Shown here: piece by piece, positions 7,424 through 13,683 of the stretch
How positions within the stretch are numbered: the first letter of the stretch is position 1
Layout: each line of letters starts with the position of its first letter
Origin: Desulfobacterales bacterium
GTDB lineage: Bacteria; Desulfobacterota; DSM-4660; Desulfatiglandales; Desulfatiglandaceae
DNA length: 15,215 nucleotides
Assembly: GCA_021107495.1 (NCBI GenBank)
Contig: JAIOSR010000510.1
Coordinates: forward strand, 1-15,215
Direction of reading: 5' to 3'
Notes under the pieces: model-generated
The model's input: only the letters and a program-made list of their open reading frames with translations
What the model was told of the DNA's origin: nothing
The model's database searches: none
Program-made: the position numbers and the translations under genes

Positions 7424-7498
7424 AAAAGTTCAGAAATCAACTTATCAGCACATGGACATACCCCTCCCGTAAAAATAAAAATAAAAGTTCTGCCATGT
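7410..7498 (-). promoter_or_regulatory. Predicted competing pairings of the aroK attenuator
   Basis: Antiterminator: ATGTCCATG (7459-7451, end of the leader ORF) pairs with CGTGGGCAT (7418-7410, left arm and loop edge of the terminator) over nine consecutive positions, two of them G-U. Protector: ACATGG (7498-7493, around the Trp8 codon) pairs with CCATGT (7455-7450), six perfect pairs that use the same central bases and so compete with the antiterminator. The FYFYFY codons lie in the loop of the protector hairpin. This is the expected three-way switch, found by eye and not folded computationally. Confidence 0.6.
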
Positions 7499-7516
7499 TT
7501 GATAGCTGATAATCAT
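7445..7516 (-). CDS. Aromatic leader peptide (Phe/Tyr sensor) for aroK-aroC
   Basis: A 23-codon ORF opening MIISYQTWQN, continuing FYFYFY, and ending GRGMSMC. Six consecutive aromatic codons (TTT TAT repeated, last TAC) lie at 7486-7469. In total 3 Phe, 4 Tyr and 1 Trp occur among 23 residues. An AAGGAA site lies about ten bases upstream of the ATG. Its position between a promoter-like sequence and a strong terminator in front of aroK, together with mutually exclusive pairings, marks it as the sensing ORF of an attenuator. An overlapping ORF starting at 7497 in another frame is Leu/Phe-rich but less convincing. Confidence 0.85.
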   Translation of the reverse strand: MIISYQTWQNFYFYFYGRGMSMC

Positions 7517-7561
7517 TTGTTTGAGTATTCCTTTCAGTCAATAATAAAATAAAGAGAACGC

Positions 7562-7590
7562 TTATTAAAATATCGAAATGCCTTTGTCAA
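7562..7590 (-). promoter_or_regulatory. Candidate promoter for aroK-aroC leader transcript
   Basis: A perfect -35 hexamer TTGACA (7590-7585), a 17-base spacer, and TAATAA (7567-7562) as a weak -10. Transcription would begin near 7555, about 40 bases before the leader ATG. The -35 match and spacing are good; the -10 matches the sigma-70 consensus at only three of six positions. Confidence 0.45.
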
Positions 7591-7632
7591 GAAAAACTTT
7601 GTAGAAATCTTTACGACCCATGAATTTTTCTC

Positions 7633-7661
7633 TTGACAATCCGATTTTGGATCTGTAGGGA
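7633..7661 (+). promoter_or_regulatory. Candidate promoter for the trp leader transcript (weak -10)
   Basis: A perfect TTGACA at 7633-7638 faces right, back to back with the leftward TTGACA at 7590-7585. At the standard 17-base spacing the -10 position reads TAGGGA, a poor match. The same AGGGA also looks like the ribosome site of trpL (eight bases before its ATG), so both roles cannot hold at once. A second candidate is TTGAGT (7521-7526) with TAAAAT (7545-7550) at an 18-base spacing. The true start is unresolved. Confidence 0.3.
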
Positions 7662-7669
7662 TGCTAAAT

Positions 7670-7765
7670 ATGAATCCTGGATGTAAAAATATTCTTACGA
7701 CTTTGTCAGGCTATTGGTGGTGGCACAACTCTAACAGGGAGGTGTGCCCAACTGCGTTGATGTAA
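7670..7765 (+). CDS. trpL: trp operon leader peptide with three tandem Trp codons
   Basis: A 31-codon ORF starting MNPGCKNILTTLSGYWWW and ending HNSNREVCPTALM. Tyr15 is followed by Trp16-18 encoded by TGG TGG TGG at 7715-7723. AGGGA lies eight bases before the ATG. Twenty bases after its TAA stands an intrinsic terminator, and trpE follows. Tandem Trp codons in a short ORF before a terminator and trpE are the defining arrangement of ribosome-mediated trp attenuation as known in enterobacteria. Low charged tRNA-Trp should stall ribosomes here and let the antiterminator form. Confidence 0.92.
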   Translation: MNPGCKNILTTLSGYWWWHNSNREVCPTALM

Positions 7766-7804
7766 CTTAAGATATCGCAAATTTGAAAACCGTGGGCACC
7801 TCTC
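7722..7804 (+). promoter_or_regulatory. Protector (1:2) and antiterminator (2:3) pairings of the trp attenuator
   Basis: Segment 1, GGCACA (7722-7727), overlaps the last Trp codon and pairs perfectly with TGTGCC (7743-7748). Segment 2, 7737-7750, can instead pair with 7793-7804: TGCCCA... complements TGGGCA, and GGGAGGT complements ACCTCTC, giving about 12 pairs with a two-base bulge and one G-U. The latter includes the left arm of the terminator stem, so 2:3 and 3:4 exclude each other. Read by eye only. Confidence 0.75.
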
Positions 7805-7826
7805 AGGGTCCCGCGGTTTTTTATTT
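7786..7826 (+). terminator. trpL: trp attenuator terminator
   Basis: AAAACCGTGGG (7786-7796) pairs with CCCGCGGTTTT (7810-7820) over 11 positions with one G-U, a 13-base loop, and a T-rich tail (TTTTTT A TTT from 7817). Its left arm is shared with the antiterminator. It lies between trpL and trpE. Confidence 0.9.
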
Positions 7827-7836
7827 GGTGCATTGA

Positions 7837-7877
7837 GAAAAGAGGCCGTGGGGCAATGATTCCCACGGCCTCTTTTC
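7837..7877 (+). terminator. Second, perfect hairpin between the trp attenuator and trpE
   Basis: GAAAAGAGGCCGTGGG (7837-7852) is the exact reverse complement of 7862-7877: a 16-bp stem with a nine-base loop. Taking AGGCCGTGGG as the core, the run TCTTTTCGTTTAT follows on the right and an A-rich run lies on the left, so it could terminate in either direction. The same core occurs in the attenuator stems before aroK and aroA'. Only 18 bases separate it from the trpE start codon. Its role is unknown: a backup terminator, an RNA-stability element, or a relic of a duplicated leader. Confidence 0.7.
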
Positions 7878-7883
7878 GTTTAT

Positions 7884-7888
7884 GGGAG
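7884..7888 (+). promoter_or_regulatory. Ribosome binding site deciding the TTG start of trpE
   Basis: GGGAG lies seven bases before a TTG at 7896. The first in-frame ATG, at 7932, has no such site and would remove the conserved PSF..F segment of the TrpE N terminus. Confidence 0.7.
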
Positions 7889-7895
7889 CTAACTT

Positions 7896-9383
7896 TTGGA
7901 AATAAAACCTTCATTTTCCCAATTCAAGTTAATGACAAGGCAAGGAAACCTGATACCTGTGTATCAGGAGTTCTTAGCTGACACGGATACCCCTGTCTCG
8001 GTTTACTTAAAGATCAAGGACATGCCTTTTTCATATCTTCTTGAAAGCGCTGATGGAGGCGACAGATGGGGACGGTACAGTATTATTGGGTTCGACCCCT
8101 ACCTGACAGTCATTTCATATGACAATGAAATGGAGATTGTTAGCCGGTCGGGAAAGAAAAAAACGATCACTAACGTCTCGAATCCACTACTTGTATTGCG
8201 AGAGATAGGGAGTCGTTATAAGCCGGTAGAAACCGGCAAGACTTCCTCCTTTTACGGGGGATTTGTGGGGTATTGCAACTATAATATGATCAGGAAGTGG
8301 GAACGGCTTCCCGGGGCATCGCCGGAAGACCCTGCCCTGCCGGAGGCCATTTTTACCATGTCCGGCAGGCTTATTATTTTTGATCATCTGAAACATAAGG
8401 TCAGGTTAGTTGCCTTTGCGCACATTCAGGATGATACGGATTTGAAAAACGCCTATGCCCGGGCCTGCCGGGATATTGATGCAACCGCCGGTTTGCTGCG
8501 GAAGCCCGCTCCTCTTAAAAGTGAAAATCAATTTTCTCTCTCGGAACTTGATTCCAATTTCAGCAAAGAGGGGTTTGAGAAGGCAGTGCGGAAGGCCAGG
8601 GAGCACATTATTTCGGGGGACGTGATTCAGGTGGTCCTCTCCCAGAGCTTCTCAGGCCAAATACACGGAGATGACTTCGCCCTGTATAGAAACCTGAGGA
8701 GCATCAATCCCTCTCCGTACATGTTCTATCTCAATTTCGGAGAGATCAGGCTCATAGGAGCCTCCCCTGAAGTTCTTGTTCGCCTGACGGACAGTAAGAT
8801 TCAGCTCCGGCCCATAGCAGGTACCAGGCCAAGAGGTGATACCCCGGAGACTGATCAATTCATGGAAAAGGATCTCATAGCCGACCCCAAGGAACGGGCC
8901 GAACATATTATGCTGGTTGATCAGGGAAGGAATGATGTGGGGAAGGTGGCGGTCCCCGGTTCTGTCTCTGTTCCCAGTCTTATGGAAGTGGAGCGCTATT
9001 CCCATGTAATGCACATCGTCTCGATGGTAGAAGGGCAATTAGAACCGGGTCTTGATTGTTTTGACCTGTTCATGTCGGCCTTTCCTGCCGGTACTGTGAC
9101 GGGAGCACCCAAAATCAGGGCAATGGAAATCATCTCCGAACTGGAACCTTGTCCCAGGGGTCCGTATGCCGGGGCAGTCGGTTATTTCGGATTCAACGGC
9201 AATATGGACTTCTGTATCACCATTCGCACTATTTCTATTGTTGAAAATAGACTCTCCATTCAAGTGGGGGCGGGTATTGTGTATGACTCGTCTCCTGAGA
9301 AAGAATATCAGGAAACCTTAAAAAAGGGAGCTGCCATTTTTAAGGCCATTGAGAGGTCAAAAAATGATTCTGATGATAGATAA
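7896..9383 (+). CDS. trpE: Anthranilate synthase component I
   Basis: With TrpG, converts chorismate and glutamine to anthranilate, the first tryptophan-specific step. The 495-residue length is typical. The start is TTG, supported by its ribosome site and by the conserved KPSFSQF lead. The feedback site elements LLES (48-51) and NPSPYMFYL (271-279) are present, so inhibition by tryptophan is likely. The catalytic C-terminal chorismate-binding domain shows PIAGTRPRG at 306-314, ERAEHIMLVDQGRND at 333-347, PAGTVTGAPK at 397-406 and GAVGYFGFNGNMD at 426-438. First gene of the rightward operon, directly behind the trp attenuator and an extra hairpin. Its end overlaps trpG by 20 bp. A stand-alone aminodeoxychorismate synthase (PabB) is the alternative, but the operon excludes it in practice. 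Confidence 0.97.
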   Translation: MEIKPSFSQFKLMTRQGNLIPVYQEFLADTDTPVSVYLKIKDMPFSYLLESADGGDRWGRYSIIGFDPYLTVISYDNEMEIVSRSGKKKTITNVSNPLLVLREIGSRYKPVETGKTSSFYGGFVGYCNYNMIRKWERLPGASPEDPALPEAIFTMSGRLIIFDHLKHKVRLVAFAHIQDDTDLKNAYARACRDIDATAGLLRKPAPLKSENQFSLSELDSNFSKEGFEKAVRKAREHIISGDVIQVVLSQSFSGQIHGDDFALYRNLRSINPSPYMFYLNFGEIRLIGASPEVLVRLTDSKIQLRPIAGTRPRGDTPETDQFMEKDLIADPKERAEHIMLVDQGRNDVGKVAVPGSVSVPSLMEVERYSHVMHIVSMVEGQLEPGLDCFDLFMSAFPAGTVTGAPKIRAMEIISELEPCPRGPYAGAVGYFGFNGNMDFCITIRTISIVENRLSIQVGAGIVYDSSPEKEYQETLKKGAAIFKAIERSKNDSDDR

Positions 9384-9942
9384 CTATGATTCTTTCACCT
9401 ACAATCTGGTCCAAATGCTTCAAGTTGTTGGAGAAAATGTTCACGTTCGGCGAAACGATCAAACGGATCTCGTTGAGATGACGCGAATGAGGCCATCCGC
9501 ACTTGTCATTTCACCTGGACCCGGCACCCCGGACCAGGCCGGTATTTCCGTGGAGGCCATTCGTTGTTTTGGCCCGAAACGCCCTGTGCTGGGTGTCTGC
9601 CTGGGACATCAATCCATAACCGCAGCATTTGGCGGCAAGGTAATTCGGGCTAACAGGATTATGCATGGAAAAATTTCTTCGATCTTTCACGACGGTCAGA
9701 CTATCTATGAAGGCGTCCCGAGCCCCTTCAAGGCAATCCGTTATCATTCGCTGATCGTGGACAGGAAATCTTTTCCGGACTGCCTGGAAATAAGCGCGTG
9801 GACAGAGGACGGGGAGATTATGGGTTTGAGACACCGTACTTATAAAGTGGAAGGGGTCCAATTCCATCCGGAATCGATCTTAACAAACAAGGGATGCAGG
9901 ATCTTACAAAATTTTTTAAAACAGGGAGGTAAAAAATCATGA
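9364..9942 (+). CDS. trpG: Anthranilate synthase component II (glutamine amidotransferase)
   Basis: Class I glutamine amidotransferase supplying ammonia to TrpE. The start ATG at 9364 (MILMIDNYDSFTYNL) is preceded by GAGG seven bases away; an earlier in-frame ATG at 9349 would add only five residues. The 192 residues contain PGPGTP at 51-56, the nucleophile Cys79 in GVCLGHQ, and His168/Glu170 in VQFHPES, the full catalytic triad. It is not fused to TrpD, unlike in E. coli. It may also serve folate synthesis as PabA if the genome lacks a separate copy, which cannot be judged here. It overlaps trpE by 20 bp and trpD by 4 bp. Confidence 0.96.
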   Translation: MILMIDNYDSFTYNLVQMLQVVGENVHVRRNDQTDLVEMTRMRPSALVISPGPGTPDQAGISVEAIRCFGPKRPVLGVCLGHQSITAAFGGKVIRANRIMHGKISSIFHDGQTIYEGVPSPFKAIRYHSLIVDRKSFPDCLEISAWTEDGEIMGLRHRTYKVEGVQFHPESILTNKGCRILQNFLKQGGKKS

Positions 9943-11060
9943 TCAAAGAGGCTATTGCAAAAGTTGTGGGACATGAGGACTTGACCCAGGTCGAGATAGA
10001 AACGGTCATGGATGAAATCATGACAGGATCTGCCACTCCGGCTCAGATCGGGGCGTTCATAACGGCCCTGCGGTTGAAAGGTGAGACTGTTGATGAGATT
10101 ACGGGAGCTGCCAGATCGATCAGGGCCAAGGCGACAAAAATCTGTCTTAACAATCACTCCGTAAACATCGACCGGGATGACATTAATGTAGAAGACGAGA
10201 CCATTCTTGATACCTGCGGTACGGGGGGAGATGGCACCAACACCTTCAATGTATCCACTGCTACGTCCTTTGTGGTCGCCGGAGCCGGAGTCAAGGTGGC
10301 AAAACATGGGAACAGGGCCGTTTCCAGTCATTGCGGGAGCGCCGATGTGCTGGAAAACTTAGGCGTAAAGTTGGATATCACCAGTACCGACGTGGAAAGA
10401 TGTATCCGTGAGGTGGGGATAGGTTTCCTTTACGCCCCTTTATACCATGCGGCAATGAAATATGTGGCAGGACCGAGACGGGAAATAGGAATACGCACTA
10501 TTTTCAATCTCCTCGGTCCTGTCACGAATCCGGCAGGGGCTTCAGCCCAGGTGTTAGGCGTTTATGAGCCGGGTCTGACGGAAAAGATGGCCCGGGTCCT
10601 TAGGAATCTCGGGACCAAAGAGGCGTTTGTAGTATGCGGAGAGGGAACCTTTGACGAGATAAGTATCTGCGGTCCCACCAAAATTTCGCACCTGAAGGAC
10701 GGCGAGATTAAGTCCTTTCAAATGACGCCCGAAGATTATGGCCTCAAGAGGGCTGTCCCTGAGGCCATACAAGGCGGTAGTGCAGAGAAGAACGCCTGTA
10801 TTATCCGAGAGATCCTTAATGGTGATAAAGACCCGAAACGAGATATGGTTATTCTGAATGCAGCGGCCGCCTTTATTGCCGCCGGTCTGGATACCGGGTT
10901 TGAAGAGGGAATTGAAAGGGCAATAGACTCCATAGATTCAGGCTGCGCTCGGGAAAAGCTCGACAAGCTGCTTGATTTTTCCTTACAGTGCAGGCCTTTT
11001 CTTCTGGAAGCCGTTGACGGAGGTTCCTATGCATTCTGCCTTGGCGGAGATACTGCTTGA
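9939..11060 (+). CDS. trpD: Anthranilate phosphoribosyltransferase
   Basis: Transfers the phosphoribosyl group of PRPP to anthranilate. The start ATG overlaps the trpG stop (ATGA) with GGGAGG nine bases upstream. Motifs: DTCGTGGDGTNTFNVS at 91-106 (PRPP loop), KHGNRAVSS at 122-130, GSADVLE at 133-139, and GIRTIFNLLGPVTNP later, all characteristic of the family. At 373 residues it is longer than the usual 330-345. There is an acidic stretch of about 17 residues (roughly 70-87, NNHSVNIDRDDINVEDE) just before the PRPP loop. About 24 residues also follow the usual C-terminal 'LDFS' and overlap the start of trpC by 32 bp. Neither disrupts a motif, so the enzyme should be active. Confidence 0.96.
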   Translation: MIKEAIAKVVGHEDLTQVEIETVMDEIMTGSATPAQIGAFITALRLKGETVDEITGAARSIRAKATKICLNNHSVNIDRDDINVEDETILDTCGTGGDGTNTFNVSTATSFVVAGAGVKVAKHGNRAVSSHCGSADVLENLGVKLDITSTDVERCIREVGIGFLYAPLYHAAMKYVAGPRREIGIRTIFNLLGPVTNPAGASAQVLGVYEPGLTEKMARVLRNLGTKEAFVVCGEGTFDEISICGPTKISHLKDGEIKSFQMTPEDYGLKRAVPEAIQGGSAEKNACIIREILNGDKDPKRDMVILNAAAAFIAAGLDTGFEEGIERAIDSIDSGCAREKLDKLLDFSLQCRPFLLEAVDGGSYAFCLGGDTA

Positions 11061-11817
11061 AAAGCGCGTTGAAGTAGAGAGGGTTAAGAAAAGAAGCTTG
11101 CCAGGTGATAGAGGTAATGACATATATCCTGTTCGCAATTTCATGGGCGCTATCTCCTCACCGGGCAAGATTAACCTGATTGCCGAGATAAAATTCGCTT
11201 CCCCCTCGGCAGGGGATATTCGGAAAAAAACAGACCCCGTCTCAATCGGCCGGGTCTACGAAAAAGCGGGAGCAGCCGCTGTATCACTTATAACGGACAA
11301 ACGGTTTTTCAAGGGAGATCAAGAGCAATTGCCGTGCCTGAAAGGGGCGATCTCTTTGCCTGTGCTGCGCAAGGATTTCATCATAGATGAGGTCCAGGTG
11401 AAGGAATCTTTTTTATACGGCGCCGATGCCCTTCTTTTAATAGCCCGAATCCTGTCCGTAAAAAAACTGAGGGCATTGCTCGGGATGTGCAGGGAATTGG
11501 GCATGACTCCATTAACCGAGGTTCATGACAGGTTGGATCTTAATAAGGCCCTTGATTGTGGGGCTGAGATTATTGGAATCAACAACCGTGATCTGGATAC
11601 TTTCGAAGTGGATCTTAAAACCACCCTTGAACTGGCCCCGTTGGTTCCTAAGGGGTGCATTACTGTAAGTGAAAGTGGCATTTCCAGTGCCTATGATATC
11701 CGCCTGTTGAAAAAATGCGGTGTAAACGCGGTGCTCGCGGGGACCTCACTCATGGAAAGCGACGATATAAGGCTGAAGACACGGGAGTTGGTATTGGCGG
11801 GACAGGGTTCAGGGTAA
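11029..11817 (+). CDS. trpC: Indole-3-glycerol phosphate synthase
   Basis: Ring closure of CdRP to indole-3-glycerol phosphate. I chose the ATG at 11029 (MHSALAEILLEKRVEVE), with GGAGG five bases upstream, over an in-frame ATG at 10972; this gives 262 residues, the usual size. TIM-barrel active-site residues: Glu53 and Lys55 in IAEIKFASPS, Lys115 in LRKDFI, Glu164 in PLTEVH, Asn185-Asn186 in INNRDL, and Glu215-Ser216 in VSESGI. It is a separate protein here, not fused to TrpF as in enterobacteria. It overlaps the trpD C-terminal extension by 32 bp and is separated from trpF by seven bases. Confidence 0.96.
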   Translation: MHSALAEILLEKRVEVERVKKRSLPGDRGNDIYPVRNFMGAISSPGKINLIAEIKFASPSAGDIRKKTDPVSIGRVYEKAGAAAVSLITDKRFFKGDQEQLPCLKGAISLPVLRKDFIIDEVQVKESFLYGADALLLIARILSVKKLRALLGMCRELGMTPLTEVHDRLDLNKALDCGAEIIGINNRDLDTFEVDLKTTLELAPLVPKGCITVSESGISSAYDIRLLKKCGVNAVLAGTSLMESDDIRLKTRELVLAGQGSG

Positions 11818-11824
11818 CAAAGTT

Positions 11825-12460
11825 ATGGTAAGGGTAAAGGTATGCGGCATAACCAGCAAGGAGGACGCACTACTCGCGGTCAAACTCGGGGCCGATGCCC
11901 TTGGCTTTATTTTTGCACCAAGTCCCAGGCTTGTTATGCCTGAAGTGGTGCGAAGTATAATTTGTGATCTTCCCCCTCTTGTGCAAACGATTGGCGTGTT
12001 TGTGAATGAGGATCCAAAAAGGATAAAAGAAATTATTCGTTTTTGCGGACTTGATCTGGTTCAATTCCATGGCGATGAATCTCCGGAAGTTTGTGAAGAA
12101 TTTATGCCCAGGGCCATCAAGGCTATCAGGCTTAAGAATAAATCGATCACCGAGGATACCGGACCCTATCTCGGAAAGGTCAGGGCACTGCTCTTTGACA
12201 CCTACTCAAGAAAAAAGAGAGGCGGCACGGGAAAGACCCTTGACTGGGGCATGGCTGTCAGGGCCAGACAGGCCCGGATCCAGATTATCTTGGCAGGCGG
12301 TCTTAACCCGGGCAACATTGAGGATAGCATTTTAAACGTCAGGCCATTTGCAGTGGATGTGAACAGCGGCGTGGAGGAGCGACCCGGGAAAAAGAGCCCT
12401 GTTCTCATGAGGGAGATGATGGAAAAAATCGGAAAAATAAATAATAGAGATGTCAAATGA
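11825..12460 (+). CDS. trpF: Phosphoribosylanthranilate isomerase
   Basis: Amadori rearrangement of phosphoribosylanthranilate to CdRP, acting between TrpD and TrpC. The 211-residue TIM barrel has catalytic Cys7 in VKVCGIT and Asp125 in LLFDTY, followed by the phosphate-binding GGTGKT at 133-138, LAGGLNP at 156-162 and VDVNSGVE at 177-184. The last motif usually reads VDVSSGVE. The ribosome site is weak (AGGG about ten bases before the ATG), so translation may depend on ribosomes leaving trpC seven bases upstream. It overlaps trpB by four bases. Confidence 0.96.
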   Translation: MVRVKVCGITSKEDALLAVKLGADALGFIFAPSPRLVMPEVVRSIICDLPPLVQTIGVFVNEDPKRIKEIIRFCGLDLVQFHGDESPEVCEEFMPRAIKAIRLKNKSITEDTGPYLGKVRALLFDTYSRKKRGGTGKTLDWGMAVRARQARIQIILAGGLNPGNIEDSILNVRPFAVDVNSGVEERPGKKSPVLMREMMEKIGKINNRDVK

Positions 12461-13683
12461 TGAACCGGGGTTACTATGGAAAATTTGGAGGCGCCTTTAT
12501 TCCCGAGATCCTTTTCGCTACCATTGAGGAACTTGTGGAAGGGTTCCTGGATGCCAGGAACAGCCCCGGATTCTGGAAGGAATATACGGATATCATGTCT
12601 ACCTATTCCTGCAGACCCACGCCCCTCACCTTTGCGGAAAATCTCACAAAACACTTTGGTGGTGCGCGTATTTACATAAAAAGAGAGGACCTCAATCATA
12701 CCGGGGCTCACAAACTGAATAATGTCATGGGTCAGGGACTCCTTGTCAAAAGGATGGGGAAGACCCGTGTCATTGCAGAGACGGGCGCCGGTCAACACGG
12801 CGTGGCCACAGCCACCATGGCCGCAAAATTCGGCTTCAGATGTACTATTTACATGGGAGAGGTAGACGTTGCGCGGCAAAGGCCTAATGTCTTCTGGATG
12901 GAACGTCTGGGAGCCCAAGTTATCCCGGTAAAGGACGGCGCCAGGATATTGAAAGACGCCATTAATGAGGCTTTCCGCGACTGGGTCACCAACATGGATG
13001 ATACGCATTATGTGCTTGGCACGGCATGCGGTCCTCATCCTTTCCCGGAGATGGTTTCCTACTTTCAGTCGATCATCGGTAAAGAGGCCCAAAGACAAAT
13101 TGTGGAACGTGAAGGAAAATTCCCTGCCCGCGTGTATGCCTGTGTCGGTGGCGGCTCCAATGCCCTGGGTATCTTCAGCGGTTTTTTAAATGACCCGGTG
13201 CAACTTGTCGGAGTCGAAGCCGGGGGCAAAGGCCTGGACACGTCCCGCCATGCCTCACGGCTTGCCTCTAAGGACGCGTCCATAGGCGTAGCCCAGGGGT
13301 ATAAGACTTATTTTCTCCAGGATGAAGATGGACAGATGAAAGAAACCCACAGCGTGGCAGCCGGCCTGGACTATGTCGGGGTCTCACCAATCCTTGCCTG
13401 TCTACGAGAAGAAGGCAGGGTCAGGTTTGAAGCAGCATCAGACAGAGAGGTCCTGGAGGCCCTGTCTCTTACAGTCAAAAAAGAAGGTCTCATACCGGCC
13501 CTGGAATCAGCCCATGCCTTTGCCCAGGCCTTCAAAGAGGTCTCTGATCTTTCGGCAGATGACAACATCCTGATCAATCAATCGGGCAGAGGCGATAAAG
13601 ACATCTTCACAATAGCCGATGCATTCACTGACCCGGACTGGCAGGAATTCATCAAAAAGAAAGCGAAGGACTACCGTGCTTGA
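12457..13683 (+). CDS. trpB: Tryptophan synthase beta chain
   Basis: PLP-dependent condensation of indole and serine to tryptophan, working as a complex with TrpA. The 408 residues align with the TrpB1 class. The PLP lysine is Lys86 in GAHKLNNVMGQ, the catalytic Glu108 is in AETGAGQHG, the phosphate-binding GGGSNA is at 231-236, EGLIPALESAHA at 343-354 and NQSGRGDKD at 374-382. Two adjacent ATG codons are possible starts (12457 overlapping the trpF stop as ATGA, or 12460), differing by one residue. The COMM region reads AAGLDYVGVSPILA, differing from the enterobacterial SAGLDFPSVGP, which may match the divergent TrpA partner. The coding end overlaps the proposed trpA GTG start by eight bases. 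Confidence 0.96.
   Translation: MMNRGYYGKFGGAFIPEILFATIEELVEGFLDARNSPGFWKEYTDIMSTYSCRPTPLTFAENLTKHFGGARIYIKREDLNHTGAHKLNNVMGQGLLVKRMGKTRVIAETGAGQHGVATATMAAKFGFRCTIYMGEVDVARQRPNVFWMERLGAQVIPVKDGARILKDAINEAFRDWVTNMDDTHYVLGTACGPHPFPEMVSYFQSIIGKEAQRQIVEREGKFPARVYACVGGGSNALGIFSGFLNDPVQLVGVEAGGKGLDTSRHASRLASKDASIGVAQGYKTYFLQDEDGQMKETHSVAAGLDYVGVSPILACLREEGRVRFEAASDREVLEALSLTVKKEGLIPALESAHAFAQAFKEVSDLSADDNILINQSGRGDKDIFTIADAFTDPDWQEFIKKKAKDYRA

Noticed and set aside
7440..7497. Overlapping leader ORF in another frame (starts MAELLFLFLREG) before aroK.
   Set aside because: It has only two Phe and is mostly Leu. It is the out-of-frame shadow of the FYFYFY repeat, and it lacks the ribosome site and the tandem Phe/Tyr codons.
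7600..7613. TrpR- or TyrR-type operator in the divergent promoter region.
   Set aside because: The dyad is imperfect and does not resemble either known box. It is kept only as a comment in the promoter finding.
12202..13098. 298-codon minus-strand ORF over trpF and trpB.
   Set aside because: Antisense shadow of two clearly conserved genes, with no recognisable protein motif.
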